A stretch of 32,969 bases of DNA from Leptospira idonii (GCF_004770995.1 NZ_RQHW01000007.1:1-32969), one strand, 5' to 3'. Numbered from the stretch's first letter, positions 1 through 6,895 are shown. Notes: generated by a model from the sequence alone, not told the origin. Program-made: numbers and translations.

Positions 1-77
1 GAATGCACGGCAGATCGAATGATATCGATCCACCGCATAACCTAAAAACTCCCAAGCTTTTTCTGCTTTCTTATCTC
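1..77. repeat. Terminal direct overlap marking a circular molecule (left copy)
   Basis: Bases 1-77 are identical to 32893-32969. A perfect match of exactly this length at the two ends is what a k-mer assembler leaves when a circle is written as a line. The frameshift extension of the tail chaperone reads through the join in frame, which supports one continuous circle of 32,892 bp. A true phage terminal repeat is less likely because no packaging genes are present. Confidence 0.93.
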
Positions 78-189
78 TCCAATCCTGATAGGGATAATCA
101 GGATTTCCTATCGACGGGTAGTAGAGCGGGTTGTCCGGTCTGCCGTTCTCGCGGAATGGCTTGATTTCTTCGGAGATAAGAAAGAAAAA
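1..189 (-). CDS. Tail assembly chaperone, -1 frameshift extension (part 1, up to the join)
   Basis: This is the C-terminal extension of the tail assembly chaperone, read in the -1 frame after the slippery heptamer at 189-195. It gives 63 codons here (early residues ISEEIKPF, later YPYQDWRDKKAEKAWEFL) and continues without a stop across the circular join into 32892 down to 32758, another 44 residues. It has no start codon of its own near the slip site and its composition is protein-like, rich in charged and aromatic residues. Tail chaperones encoded between the tube and tape measure genes are commonly made as a short form and a frameshifted long form; the long form would be about 378 residues. 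The position exactly before the tape measure gene fits that rule. The shift is inferred from gene order and the heptamer, not measured. Confidence 0.75.
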
Positions 190-1001
190 AAATTTGTGAA
201 GTCGAGGTGCCCCCCTACTTCACTTCCGCAATGTTTACAAGAAACGTTTCTAAATTCGCCTTCATATCCTAACTTTCTTTCGCTGACTAACATCTCTTCG
301 ATGTTAGCCTGATCTTTAAGATATTTTTTGGAGAAATTCTCCTGATTGTTTCGCTTCAGAATATTCAACTCTCGTTCGGAGAGACCTACCACTTCTACGA
401 TTTCCGCATCCCAGGTGGCACATAACATATTGGCTTCTGTCTGTGCCGCCCAGGAATCCTTGGAGAGACGAATCATCTGCCCTATGGACAAAATTTCTCT
501 CACAAGTTTCGTGTAGGTCCCTCCTGTAATGTGACTTTGTAAGGGTTTGATTTCGATAGGGACGGGAAGTTCCGTCATCCATCGAAATTCGGAAGGATCA
601 TTCAAGTAATGTTCATCGATGAGTCCTTTTTCCGCAAGTTGCTGCCAACTCTCCTTCACGGGAGTGTATTTCTCGTGATTCGTGGTGGAGCAAACCGAGC
701 AGAAAAAATGTTCTTCAAACGTATGATACTTTTCTCCGGTAAAAAGTTTGGATGCTTCTTCACAGATCTTCCAACCGTCTTTCCCTTTGATCTCTTTGTA
801 ATCTTCCGGTTCGAGAGAATAACTTTTGCCTTCCTGAGTGTAGAGGGTTTTTACACTCCCCTCTACTACTTTCAACATGTAACCTGCACCGGACTTATCC
901 ATCCCATCCATAATGGAAAGAATTCCTCCGCTGATCGGTTCCACCTCAGCATGGTTATACCAAATACCTTCTCGAACTAAACCGCAATACAATCGAAACA
1001 T
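108..1001 (-). CDS. Tail assembly chaperone / T4 gp26-like baseplate family, zero-frame product
   Basis: A 297-residue protein whose gene follows the tail tube gene; their ends share one base. Two Cys pairs are visible: C101/C104 (FCSVC) and C255/C258 (CKHCG), the latter followed by a D-L-D-like segment (LDFTNFF). The C-terminal half, with a helical region closed by CxxC, resembles the T4 gp26/gp51-type baseplate or hub assembly family found in many contractile-tail phages. After residue 271 the zero frame continues for only 26 odd residues rich in S, T and R (SSHSARTADRTTRSTTRR) that look like the wrong frame, while the -1 frame stays protein-like for 107 residues. I therefore read it as the short product of a frameshifted chaperone pair. 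It presumably binds the tape measure protein during tail assembly. The family match is by eye. Confidence 0.7.
   Translation of the reverse strand: MFRLYCGLVREGIWYNHAEVEPISGGILSIMDGMDKSGAGYMLKVVEGSVKTLYTQEGKSYSLEPEDYKEIKGKDGWKICEEASKLFTGEKYHTFEEHFFCSVCSTTNHEKYTPVKESWQQLAEKGLIDEHYLNDPSEFRWMTELPVPIEIKPLQSHITGGTYTKLVREILSIGQMIRLSKDSWAAQTEANMLCATWDAEIVEVVGLSERELNILKRNNQENFSKKYLKDQANIEEMLVSERKLGYEGEFRNVSCKHCGSEVGGHLDFTNFFSFLSPKKSSHSARTADRTTRSTTRR
189..195 (-). promoter_or_regulatory. Programmed -1 ribosomal frameshift site, A AAT TTT
   Basis: On the minus strand the zero-frame codons AAT and TTT (codons 270-271) form the heptamer A AAT TTT, which matches the X XXY YYZ rule; both tRNAs can re-pair as AAA and TTT. 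It sits in a run of three A and eight T, so further slippage positions exist. The zero frame ends 26 codons after codon 271, whereas the -1 frame is open to 32758. Location between tube and tape measure genes is the classic place for such a site. Confidence 0.72.
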
Positions 1002-1441
1002 TAAGCTACTTCCTTCACTGCCTCTGGAGTTAAGATAAACGTGTGTGTGTCTTCTGCCTTCGACTTACGGTCGTAAGCATTCTTTTTTCCTCTATGGCAT
1101 CCGCAGTTGGAAAGCAGATAAGTCAATTGAGGAACCCCTTGGGAATCCCTGAAGGTGAGAAACACATCTTTCGGTTTTCCTTTTGCGAATTCGTTTAGAA
1201 GATCGTAATCTCTTCTTTCCGTTTTGTTCTTCATGAGAACGGTTGCAGTGATCTCACCTACGTCGAAAATTTGGTCACCGATTTTGTACTTTCGGTCTCC
1301 GTCGACGACGTCGATCCTGCCCTCTTCTCCTTCCGATACTTCACTGATATTTTGTACATACACAGTGTCCGCATCGATCTTAAGTTCCGCATTCCAGGAC
1401 TGAGCCCTTGCGAATAATTGTAAGTCAATTGTGTGTTTCAT
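1001..1441 (-). CDS. Contractile tail tube protein with N-terminal Prp-type cleavage motif
   Basis: A 146-residue protein directly downstream of the sheath gene (3-base gap) with a good ribosome site (AAGGGA, 7 bases before ATG). Size, beta-rich composition and position between sheath and chaperone identify it as the tail tube (inner tube, FII/gp19-like) protein. It begins MKHTIDLQLFARAQSW. The segment IDLQLFA closely resembles the Prp recognition motif (L-x-L-Q-x-F-A) known from staphylococcal ribosomal protein L27 and phage 80alpha capsid proteins, where cleavage follows the Ala. A Prp homologue is encoded at 4540-4881 in the same operon. I infer that the first 11 residues are removed, leaving RAQSW as the mature end. 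Tube identity rests on context and size; the motif is directly visible. Confidence 0.82.
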   Translation of the reverse strand: MKHTIDLQLFARAQSWNAELKIDADTVYVQNISEVSEGEEGRIDVVDGDRKYKIGDQIFDVGEITATVLMKNKTERRDYDLLNEFAKGKPKDVFLTFRDSQGVPQLTYLLSNCGCHRGKKNAYDRKSKAEDTHTFILTPEAVKEVA

Positions 1442-1444
1442 TGT

Positions 1445-3211
1445 TTATCCCTTTACCATTGTTACTGGAGCCGAAGCCAAAGACAGAATTGGTTCCTCGA
1501 TCGGAGGAGGTGCAATGAATTGAACGAAGTTGTTTTCAATACCGTTCGCAATGTCTGCGAGAGTGTTGACTGTAAAATCATTCACAATTTGAACCACATC
1601 CTGAAATTCAGTTGGAGTTCCGTCTTCTCTTTGTCCTTGGAAGAACTCACCAGCATCATATTTTTTGATCATGTAAGACCAAATCGCATTGTAATGATCT
1701 TCTTGAGCTCTTACACCTGCTTTATCTTGTTCGATGGAACGGAGATAATCCAAAATGGAGACTTTGTAAAGAAGCCATTGCATGATTTGGTTTTGGAACT
1801 GATACCCTGTGTCCGTAGACCAAGTTCTTGCGGAGTTGATTGTAATCCCCTTCCCTTGTCTGTAACGAGCGATGTTGATTCGATATTTACGGATGAGGCG
1901 ATCTCCTTTTCCGTTCACATCGTCATGAATGAGCCCGTTGGAATCGAGTAGTCTGTCGGAAGTTACCAACGCATCTCTGTTTCCTGCCGCTACTTTAGAA
2001 GCGCCATACACAGAATAGTTGTTAAACCAATGTGCCGCCGCATGACCTACAGGAGGGATTTGGATTTTTCCGCCGTCTTTTGTAGGATCATCTGTTTCGA
2101 ACCACTTATCGATCGGAAGCATACCGAATTTGATAGGCTCGGAACAAATACCGCCCAGGTTTTTCAAAACGTCTTCCGTAGCACCGTTGGATGCTTGACC
2201 GAAATAAAGCGCTTTGTAACCACTGGTGGTGAAAGTTGCCATATTGTTGTTATGCGTAGGAGACGAACTTTCAGGAGCCAGAAGGATCTGAATATGTTCG
2301 TCGGCAAGACCCGCAACAAGGCTGTTCCAGCTTGCATCGTTCGCAGCTGTTCCGTTGGATCCACCTGTCAAAGGAGTCCAAGAAGCAAGCGCAGCAGGTC
2401 TCGCATTCGCACCTGTAGTGGAATTCGCATCATTCAATGTCAAAATTCCGTAGAAGGAACCCGATACCGCATTGTTCACAAGAGGGATCATTCCTTTTGT
2501 GGAAGATTTTACGTACGGAATGTCCAAGTAGGATTCTTGTTGTTGGTACGAACCGTAATCATCCTTAACAGCAATGAAAAGGTTCCAATCGCATCTGGAG
2601 ACAGTTGTCAAAGCCGCTGTATAATCGTTGGTTAAAGCTGCAAAAGTGATTTTTTTCGTTACCGCATCGATCGCAGTGATGAACGCATACTCGGTATTTG
2701 TTCCATCTGCGAACTTCACTTGGTAACCCACTTCCAGGTTATTGATTTGATCCAGATAAGCGACAGTAGGCGCTTCATCAGTATCGGCAGTCAGTTTGAA
2801 AGTGACTGATTCGGATTGAGAAATCTTAATCGCGATATCATTTCCACCTGCAGACTTATCCACTTCACCTTTTGCTCCGGCTTTAAAGTCGAAAACTTTA
2901 GTTGTCGCTCCGTCATTGATAGCATATCCGGCTTGTACCGCATCGTTTGCCACATGCATGAGGATTTTGGATTCTACAGTCACACCTGGTCTCAAGTGTT
3001 GGTAGAGTGCTCTCAAAACCAGCCAAGCATTGCTTGATGTGGTTGCATTCCCGCATACCTTTCTTACATCATCCATGGAGTAAAGACCCGTTTGTACGGA
3101 TGCCAATCCACGTTTGAATTTCCCAACGATGCCTAACTTAAAAACGTCAGCATCGACCACTATACCCTGCCCTTTGGCAGGAACTCTTTTTGCTTGCGCA
3201 CCGTAACCCAT
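1445..3211 (-). CDS. Contractile tail sheath protein
   Basis: A 588-residue protein with the features of myovirus tail sheaths: an N-terminal part that normally forms the linker (GQGIVVDADVFKLGIVG), a large variable surface domain in the middle, and a conserved C-terminal half that includes a segment with the conserved Gly/Arg-Thr pattern (GITINSARTWS) and a long helical stretch before the end. The sheath polymerises round the tube and contracts on target binding. The start codon overlaps the stop of the upstream 81-residue gene by one base (TAATG), with GAGG upstream as ribosome site. The next gene is the tube, the universal order in contractile tails. The length is slightly above the 380-500 residues of P2-type sheaths, which fits an extra surface domain. 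Confidence 0.9.
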   Translation of the reverse strand: MGYGAQAKRVPAKGQGIVVDADVFKLGIVGKFKRGLASVQTGLYSMDDVRKVCGNATTSSNAWLVLRALYQHLRPGVTVESKILMHVANDAVQAGYAINDGATTKVFDFKAGAKGEVDKSAGGNDIAIKISQSESVTFKLTADTDEAPTVAYLDQINNLEVGYQVKFADGTNTEYAFITAIDAVTKKITFAALTNDYTAALTTVSRCDWNLFIAVKDDYGSYQQQESYLDIPYVKSSTKGMIPLVNNAVSGSFYGILTLNDANSTTGANARPAALASWTPLTGGSNGTAANDASWNSLVAGLADEHIQILLAPESSSPTHNNNMATFTTSGYKALYFGQASNGATEDVLKNLGGICSEPIKFGMLPIDKWFETDDPTKDGGKIQIPPVGHAAAHWFNNYSVYGASKVAAGNRDALVTSDRLLDSNGLIHDDVNGKGDRLIRKYRINIARYRQGKGITINSARTWSTDTGYQFQNQIMQWLLYKVSILDYLRSIEQDKAGVRAQEDHYNAIWSYMIKKYDAGEFFQGQREDGTPTEFQDVVQIVNDFTVNTLADIANGIENNFVQFIAPPPIEEPILSLASAPVTMVKG

Positions 3212-3456
3212 TATTGAGCCACCTCATTATTAGAATCAGATGTTTCGGTTCGCACCGTAAATTCGCCTTCTTGAGGACTTTCTTCAGTGACAGATTCTTC
3301 CTTAATTATAGTTAGCTGATTCTTCAATCTTTCGATTTCGAAATCATAAACTTCTGTTTCGGGAAGTTCTACAGTCTCCGTGGGAAGGAGGGAAAGACTC
3401 TCCCCTTCTATTCGATGAATTTGTTGAATCGAATTCGTGATGTTGGTTATCTTCAT
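3211..3456 (-). CDS. Small acidic protein in tail operon, unknown function
   Basis: An 81-residue acidic protein, rich in Glu especially in the second half (EESVTEESPQEGEF). Its start overlaps the stop of the previous gene by four bases (ATGA) and its stop shares a base with the sheath start, so translation is likely coupled. I do not recognise a family. In phage genomes a short gene just before the sheath often encodes a neck, connector or tail completion component, but nothing in this sequence proves that role. Confidence 0.6.
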   Translation of the reverse strand: MKITNITNSIQQIHRIEGESLSLLPTETVELPETEVYDFEIERLKNQLTIIKEESVTEESPQEGEFTVRTETSDSNNEVAQ

Positions 3457-4547
3457 ACTGCCTCGCTGTCGATATCGATATGAATGGTTTCTATTTCTCT
3501 TTTCGTGGATAAGGTGATCGGTTGCGGTTCAACAGAATAAAAATAGGATTTGCGAGGAAGACTTCCTACTTCCTCAGGTTGAAAATCGGATACAGGAATC
3601 ACACTTTGTCTTAATTCCAAAACTTCTCCATCCAAAAGAATGGAGAAAGTTTCCCCATAAGCATTCTCAAACTGACGGCACAAAGACATTAACTTCCGTT
3701 TGGAAGATGATTCAATGTATACGACCAGATTCAAAACACCTAAGAATCGTTTGAGTTTTCCTCCCGTGGAGCTGACCCCCTTCATAGGAATCACAACATC
3801 TTCCTTAATGGAATCGTTTCCCGAAATGAAGATCCCGCAAACAGGATCCGCTTCCGTCACATCGGACTCTTCTGTAATCACCGGGCAAAATGCGGTCACG
3901 ATCGTCGTATCCTTGTCATAAGAATTGACAAGAGGGCTTGTAAGAGTTCCGGATTCCAATTCCAATTGAACCTCTTCACTCAAAGGTCCGTCTATCAGCC
4001 TCAGCATCGTAAGATCTCGAATATAGTCATTGGGCTCTAAAGAAAGGGAAGAGGATCCGGACGTTGCATCTAATGTTAGTTCAGTGGAAACATTGTAATC
4101 AAGAACAACCTTATTTTGGATCGCTTCTACTACATCGAAATCCATCGTTTCATAGGTGACTTTTCGACAACCGATTAGGTCGACAAATAGAACCGTAGAT
4201 CCGATCAGACTCGTAAATTTGATCGTGGAAATGTCATCTTCCCAACCTTGGCAGTTGATGAGAACGTGCTGCCATCCGGACTTTGCCCGAGAGAAAGAAT
4301 ATTCGTTTCCGTTGATCTCTACTTTAAAAATTTCCTGACGCGAAAGAGTCGGTTTGATATAAACCTGCAAAGACACTTCTTCGTAATTTTCCAAATCGAT
4401 CGGAGTGAAAGTGGACAAAGCCCAAGCTCCCGCTTCCGAAAAGACGATCTTTTGGGAAGATCCATCGATCGATTCGTCCGAATTTTCCGTTACGACCGCA
4501 TTCACACCGCTAGTCGTCCATATTTGATTTTCAAATTCTTTAAACAT
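3453..4547 (-). CDS. Predicted structural protein upstream of sheath (neck/tail completion candidate)
   Basis: A 364-residue protein. I place the start at 4547 (MFKEFENQIW) because a GGGA ribosome site precedes it and it overlaps the Prp gene by only 8 bases; a longer upstream reading frame would run over the whole Prp gene. Residues about 35-130 look like a beta-sandwich of carbohydrate-binding type. The middle (TLDATSGSSSLSLEP, then a segment with SEEVQLELESGTLTSPL) resembles the short beta repeats common in phage structural proteins. The C-terminal 100 residues are mixed alpha/beta. It does not look like an HK97-fold capsid, a portal or a terminase. Its place before the sheath suggests a tail terminator, neck or decoration protein. 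Function is inferred from position only. Confidence 0.6.
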   Translation of the reverse strand: MFKEFENQIWTTSGVNAVVTENSDESIDGSSQKIVFSEAGAWALSTFTPIDLENYEEVSLQVYIKPTLSRQEIFKVEINGNEYSFSRAKSGWQHVLINCQGWEDDISTIKFTSLIGSTVLFVDLIGCRKVTYETMDFDVVEAIQNKVVLDYNVSTELTLDATSGSSSLSLEPNDYIRDLTMLRLIDGPLSEEVQLELESGTLTSPLVNSYDKDTTIVTAFCPVITEESDVTEADPVCGIFISGNDSIKEDVVIPMKGVSSTGGKLKRFLGVLNLVVYIESSSKRKLMSLCRQFENAYGETFSILLDGEVLELRQSVIPVSDFQPEEVGSLPRKSYFYSVEPQPITLSTKREIETIHIDIDSEAV

Positions 4548-4881
4548 AAATTTCCCGGATAAAGATATCTTTCGGATACTGATTTTGTAGGGCTTTAAAC
4601 CCGAAGAACGCGAATAGAAAGGATTCATCCACAATGGATGGACTGCTTGTAGGTTTGATGGTGAGTTCCAGTGCTCCTTCTCCCTTCTGAAAAGAGCTGA
4701 GACAATTTTTATTGTCCAAATACATAAGCAGGGTTTGAGATAAAGCAGAGATGGCGGAGCAGAGAATATTTTTGCCCTTTTCTCCGTGTTCGGAAGGTGC
4801 ATGCCCTTTCAGGCTCAAACCGATATAATTCGGTTTGTTTTTTTGATAGGAAATGGGTTTTAAAACCGCGATCTCAATCAT
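4540..4881 (-). CDS. Prp-family cysteine protease (YsxB-like)
   Basis: A 113-residue protein with the family signature: LKGHAPSEHGEKGKNILCSA, in which His27 and Cys41 correspond to the catalytic His/Cys pair of Prp, followed by SALSQTLLMYL, the usual helix. Length matches the family (about 105-115 residues). Prp removes an N-terminal peptide from ribosomal protein L27 in Firmicutes and also processes scaffold and capsid proteins of phage 80alpha. Here it is the first gene of the structural operon, 85 bases downstream of the -10 element of a strong promoter, with AAGGGAAG as ribosome site. Two proteins of this element, the tail tube (IDLQLFA) and the coiled-coil protein at 5033-5611 (LNLQLFG), carry matching N-terminal motifs and are the obvious substrates. 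Both catalytic residues are present, so I expect an active enzyme. Confidence 0.88.
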   Translation of the reverse strand: MIEIAVLKPISYQKNKPNYIGLSLKGHAPSEHGEKGKNILCSAISALSQTLLMYLDNKNCLSSFQKGEGALELTIKPTSSPSIVDESFLFAFFGFKALQNQYPKDIFIREIYV

Positions 4882-4965
4882 GTAACTTCCCTTAAATCGA
4901 AGATGATTTACTCATATCGGAGAGTTACCGAAGAGACCCTTTTTTAGAAAAAGAATCTGAAAAAT

Positions 4966-4994
4966 AGTATTACATAAGAAAAATCAAATGTCAA
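4966..4994 (-). promoter_or_regulatory. Strong sigma-70-type promoter of the structural operon
   Basis: Minus strand: TTGACA (4989-4994), 17-base spacer, AATACT (4966-4971), with TGT directly before the -10 (extended -10). The consensus -35 and the 17-base spacing make it the best promoter in the window. It lies in the only sizeable gap (4882-5032) between the early cluster and the Prp-sheath-tube genes, so it should drive the late transcript. I see no clear dyad operator over it. The gap holds no gene that I can support. Confidence 0.72.
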
Positions 4995-5032
4995 TCATTT
5001 ACTTATCAAACGTATAGCAACTTTCGTTTCTT

Positions 5033-5611
5033 TCATTGATCAGTATTTTCGATTCCTTTTACTGAGATATCTGCAAAACAATATTCTACCGCTTCTTTTG
5101 CAGAGAATTCTTGTTTCATTTCTTTTAACTTAACAACCGTTTTATAAAAACCGTCCTCTTCTTTTAAAAGAGAAGAACTTTTACTTTTAAATTCGTTCAC
5201 TCTTTCTTCCGCATCGTTTCGCATAAAAAACAACATAGCTTCTAAGATATCTTTTTCGATTTTCGTTTCTCGATAAAGATCAGCAAGTCGATGAACTTCT
5301 TTTTCAAATCCTTTCGCCTTCTCCGTAAGATCCGACTCGAATATCTCTTTTTCCGCAAGAATCGCTTTCAATTCTTTAACTTTACTTTCCGCTTTCGCAC
5401 GAACTTCTCTTGTGACAACCTTACGTATCCCTGAATTCAAATGACCGATCACTACTTTCATATCGATCTCTTCAGAGCCTGTTTTGATTTTCAAAGGGAT
5501 TTGAAAAACTTTCTGCGTTTCCGGATCTTTCCATTCGAATACTTCCACAGGAAGCACTTCACTAGAACCGAACAATTGTAAGTTTAATTCATCTTCTACG
5601 AACATACTCAT
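5033..5611 (-). CDS. Coiled-coil protein with N-terminal Prp-type motif (scaffold- or assembly-like)
   Basis: A 192-residue protein; I start it at 5611 (MSMFVEDELNLQLFG). A second Met at 5605 is better spaced from the AAGGGA ribosome site and may be the true start. The reading frame extends upstream but runs through another small gene there. The segment LNLQLFG/SSEV is a close match to the Prp cleavage motif, with Gly in place of Ala. Next comes a beta-rich part (residues 20-60), then long charged helices (about 70-165) that look like a coiled coil. In staphylococcal phage 80alpha the Prp-cleaved proteins are scaffold and capsid, so this may be a scaffold-like or assembly protein, or a relic of a lost head module. 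It is the last gene of the early cluster, just upstream of the late promoter. Confidence 0.68.
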   Translation of the reverse strand: MSMFVEDELNLQLFGSSEVLPVEVFEWKDPETQKVFQIPLKIKTGSEEIDMKVVIGHLNSGIRKVVTREVRAKAESKVKELKAILAEKEIFESDLTEKAKGFEKEVHRLADLYRETKIEKDILEAMLFFMRNDAEERVNEFKSKSSSLLKEEDGFYKTVVKLKEMKQEFSAKEAVEYCFADISVKGIENTDQ

Positions 5612-5631
5612 ATTCCCTTCATACAAATTTC

Positions 5632-5778
5632 CTACTTCAACCTTAAAGGCCAAACGACCTTTCCATTCTCTTCCGAAACAATAAAAGAACCTTTTACATG
5701 TTTGGCTTTGGAAATCGCCTTTAACACGTTTAAAATGCCGGCTTCGACTAAGCCTTTTTCCGTTTGAATCGAATACAT
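5632..5778 (-). CDS. Small protein of 48 residues, unknown
   Basis: Begins MYSIQTEKGLVEAG and ends VVWPLRLK. It has an excellent ribosome site (GAGGGAG, five bases before ATG), fits the gap between two genes of the same strand, and ends 21 bases before the coiled-coil gene. Composition is that of a small folded protein (alternating hydrophobic and charged residues). I do not recognise a family. Coding is supported mainly by the ribosome site and spacing. Confidence 0.55.
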   Translation of the reverse strand: MYSIQTEKGLVEAGILNVLKAISKAKHVKGSFIVSEENGKVVWPLRLK

Positions 5779-5808
5779 TTTTACTCCCTCTTTTCCTGAT
5801 TTTTTCGT

Positions 5809-6117
5809 TTAGATCATTTCCATGTTTTTTTCCGCATAAAGAAACAATCGATCTAAGATCTCGATCGATTCGTTTAAAGTAAGTTCCCCTTGTCGAAACC
5901 AAATCACATTCGAAGCATCCCTGTTGATTCTCGCCCAAAACAATTTAGTAGGTTTCATTGCTAAAAAGAAATGCGGATTCAGAGACAAAGTCATCTGAAC
6001 TGCATAGAGCACGAAAGACATTCGATTCGGAGTGATTCCATTTTTTCTACACTTACCTTTGAATCGGTATCTGCCGCAGGCCATTTCGATTTCTGTTTCC
6101 AATACATCATTCATCAT
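5809..6117 (-). CDS. Hypothetical protein, 102 residues
   Basis: A 102-residue protein (MMNDVLETEIEMACGRY...) preceded by GGAG at about five bases from ATG. It has a basic N-terminal half (YRFKGKCRKNG), a hydrophobic centre and a helical acidic end. The wording of the first 30 residues, with two Cys and many basic residues, could suit nucleic acid binding, but no recognised motif is present. It sits in the early cluster between the winged-helix-like gene and the 48-residue gene, all on one strand, and is probably co-transcribed with them. Confidence 0.55.
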   Translation of the reverse strand: MMNDVLETEIEMACGRYRFKGKCRKNGITPNRMSFVLYAVQMTLSLNPHFFLAMKPTKLFWARINRDASNVIWFRQGELTLNESIEILDRLFLYAEKNMEMI

Positions 6118-6132
6118 CGTGCTCCATTCCTT

Positions 6133-6687
6133 TCAGATACAGACCGCTCTAGAGCTCTGCCAAGAGAGCCAAATTTGGGAAATTCGACCGGGAAGTTCAG
6201 AAGAATGTTTGGATTCTCGAATGGATTGATATGTGGAATCGGAAACCTTTCCCCTACTCCAATCCTGAAATTCTTTCCAGACATCCTGTTCCGGACTCTC
6301 TATTTTTTGTTTTAAAAAAACTTCCTTTGTGGGATCAACTGCAACCATACGCAACTTAGTTGGCTTAGATTCCTTTACGGAAAGAGGAAGCACATCTTCA
6401 GGTCGGGAACGCATATAAGTCATAGGTTTGTTTCTTCCTTTTCGATAAGCGGAAATCCATCCTGATTTTCTCAATTCCTTCAAAGCATATTCAACCTGGT
6501 GTTTGGTCCATTGGGGTTCGCTCAATGGAGTGAATTCGTTTGCGATTTGCACAATGGTTTCGATCCTTCCGGTCCATTCCGAATTACCGCCTATCTTAAA
6601 ATAAATGATATTCAGAAGGTACAGTCTTCTAGGATTTCTGATATGGAGAGGTGCATCTAGGGGCATTTTACCGAAAAAATCAGTCAT
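6133..6687 (-). CDS. Predicted winged-helix DNA-binding protein
   Basis: A 184-residue protein. I choose the ATG at 6687 (MTDFFGKMPLD) because AAAGGTGAG lies just before it; a GTG at 6696 is an alternative. Residues about 15-85 (RRLYLLNIIYFKIGG ... QWTKHQVEYALKELRKSGWI) have the pattern of a winged helix: a helical start, a recognition helix ending in the KELRKSGWI type turn, and a basic wing (SAYRKGRNKPM). The same pattern occurs in phage replication and regulatory proteins. The C-terminal half is polar without known motifs. It overlaps the small membrane protein gene upstream by eight bases. Role in replication or transcription control is inferred. Confidence 0.6.
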   Translation of the reverse strand: MTDFFGKMPLDAPLHIRNPRRLYLLNIIYFKIGGNSEWTGRIETIVQIANEFTPLSEPQWTKHQVEYALKELRKSGWISAYRKGRNKPMTYMRSRPEDVLPLSVKESKPTKLRMVAVDPTKEVFLKQKIESPEQDVWKEFQDWSRGKVSDSTYQSIRESKHSSELPGRISQIWLSWQSSRAVCI

Positions 6688-6895
6688 GCGACTCACCTTT
6701 CAGAAACGGATAAGAAACATTGGATACGTTATGAGAAGGCACTCTTAATCTCTTTTTATCCTTAAAAAAGAAACACAGACGAACGAATAAATAAATTCCC
6801 AAAACACTGATTGCTAAGTATATAATATGAAACGGGTTCATTTCCTCAGAATCTCCTATCTTTGTTAGTTGCCTTTCCGCTATTTCCGAAAACAT
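6680..6895 (-). CDS. Small single-span membrane protein
   Basis: A 71-residue protein starting at 6895 (MFSEIAERQL) with AGAGGAA a few bases upstream; a longer upstream start lacks a good ribosome site and overlaps the preceding gene. Residues about 22-44 form one hydrophobic span (FHIIYLAISVLGIYLFV...), followed by a strongly basic stretch (KDKKRLRVPSHN), so the C terminus should be cytoplasmic. No family recognised. Single-span proteins of this size in phage early regions can act in superinfection exclusion or as lysis modulators; neither can be shown here. Confidence 0.55.
   Translation of the reverse strand: MFSEIAERQLTKIGDSEEMNPFHIIYLAISVLGIYLFVRLCFFFKDKKRLRVPSHNVSNVSYPFLKGESHD

Noticed and set aside
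1..77. Genuine terminal repeat of a linear phage genome
   Set aside because: No terminase or other packaging gene, plasmid partition genes present, and a reading frame continues exactly through the join.
3453..4802. A 449-residue reading of the structural protein gene starting at 4802
   Set aside because: The added 85 residues overlap nearly the whole Prp gene in another frame; the ATG at 4547 has its own ribosome site.
5002..5014. LexA-like box (TTTG-N5-TAAA on the minus strand) just upstream of the late promoter
   Set aside because: One half-site differs from the TTTG-N5-CAAA form and no second site supports it; too weak to call.
5033..5938. A 301-residue reading of the coiled-coil protein gene starting at 5938
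   Set aside because: The upstream part overlaps two small genes with good ribosome sites and has a composition unlike protein; start at 5611 or 5605 fits better.
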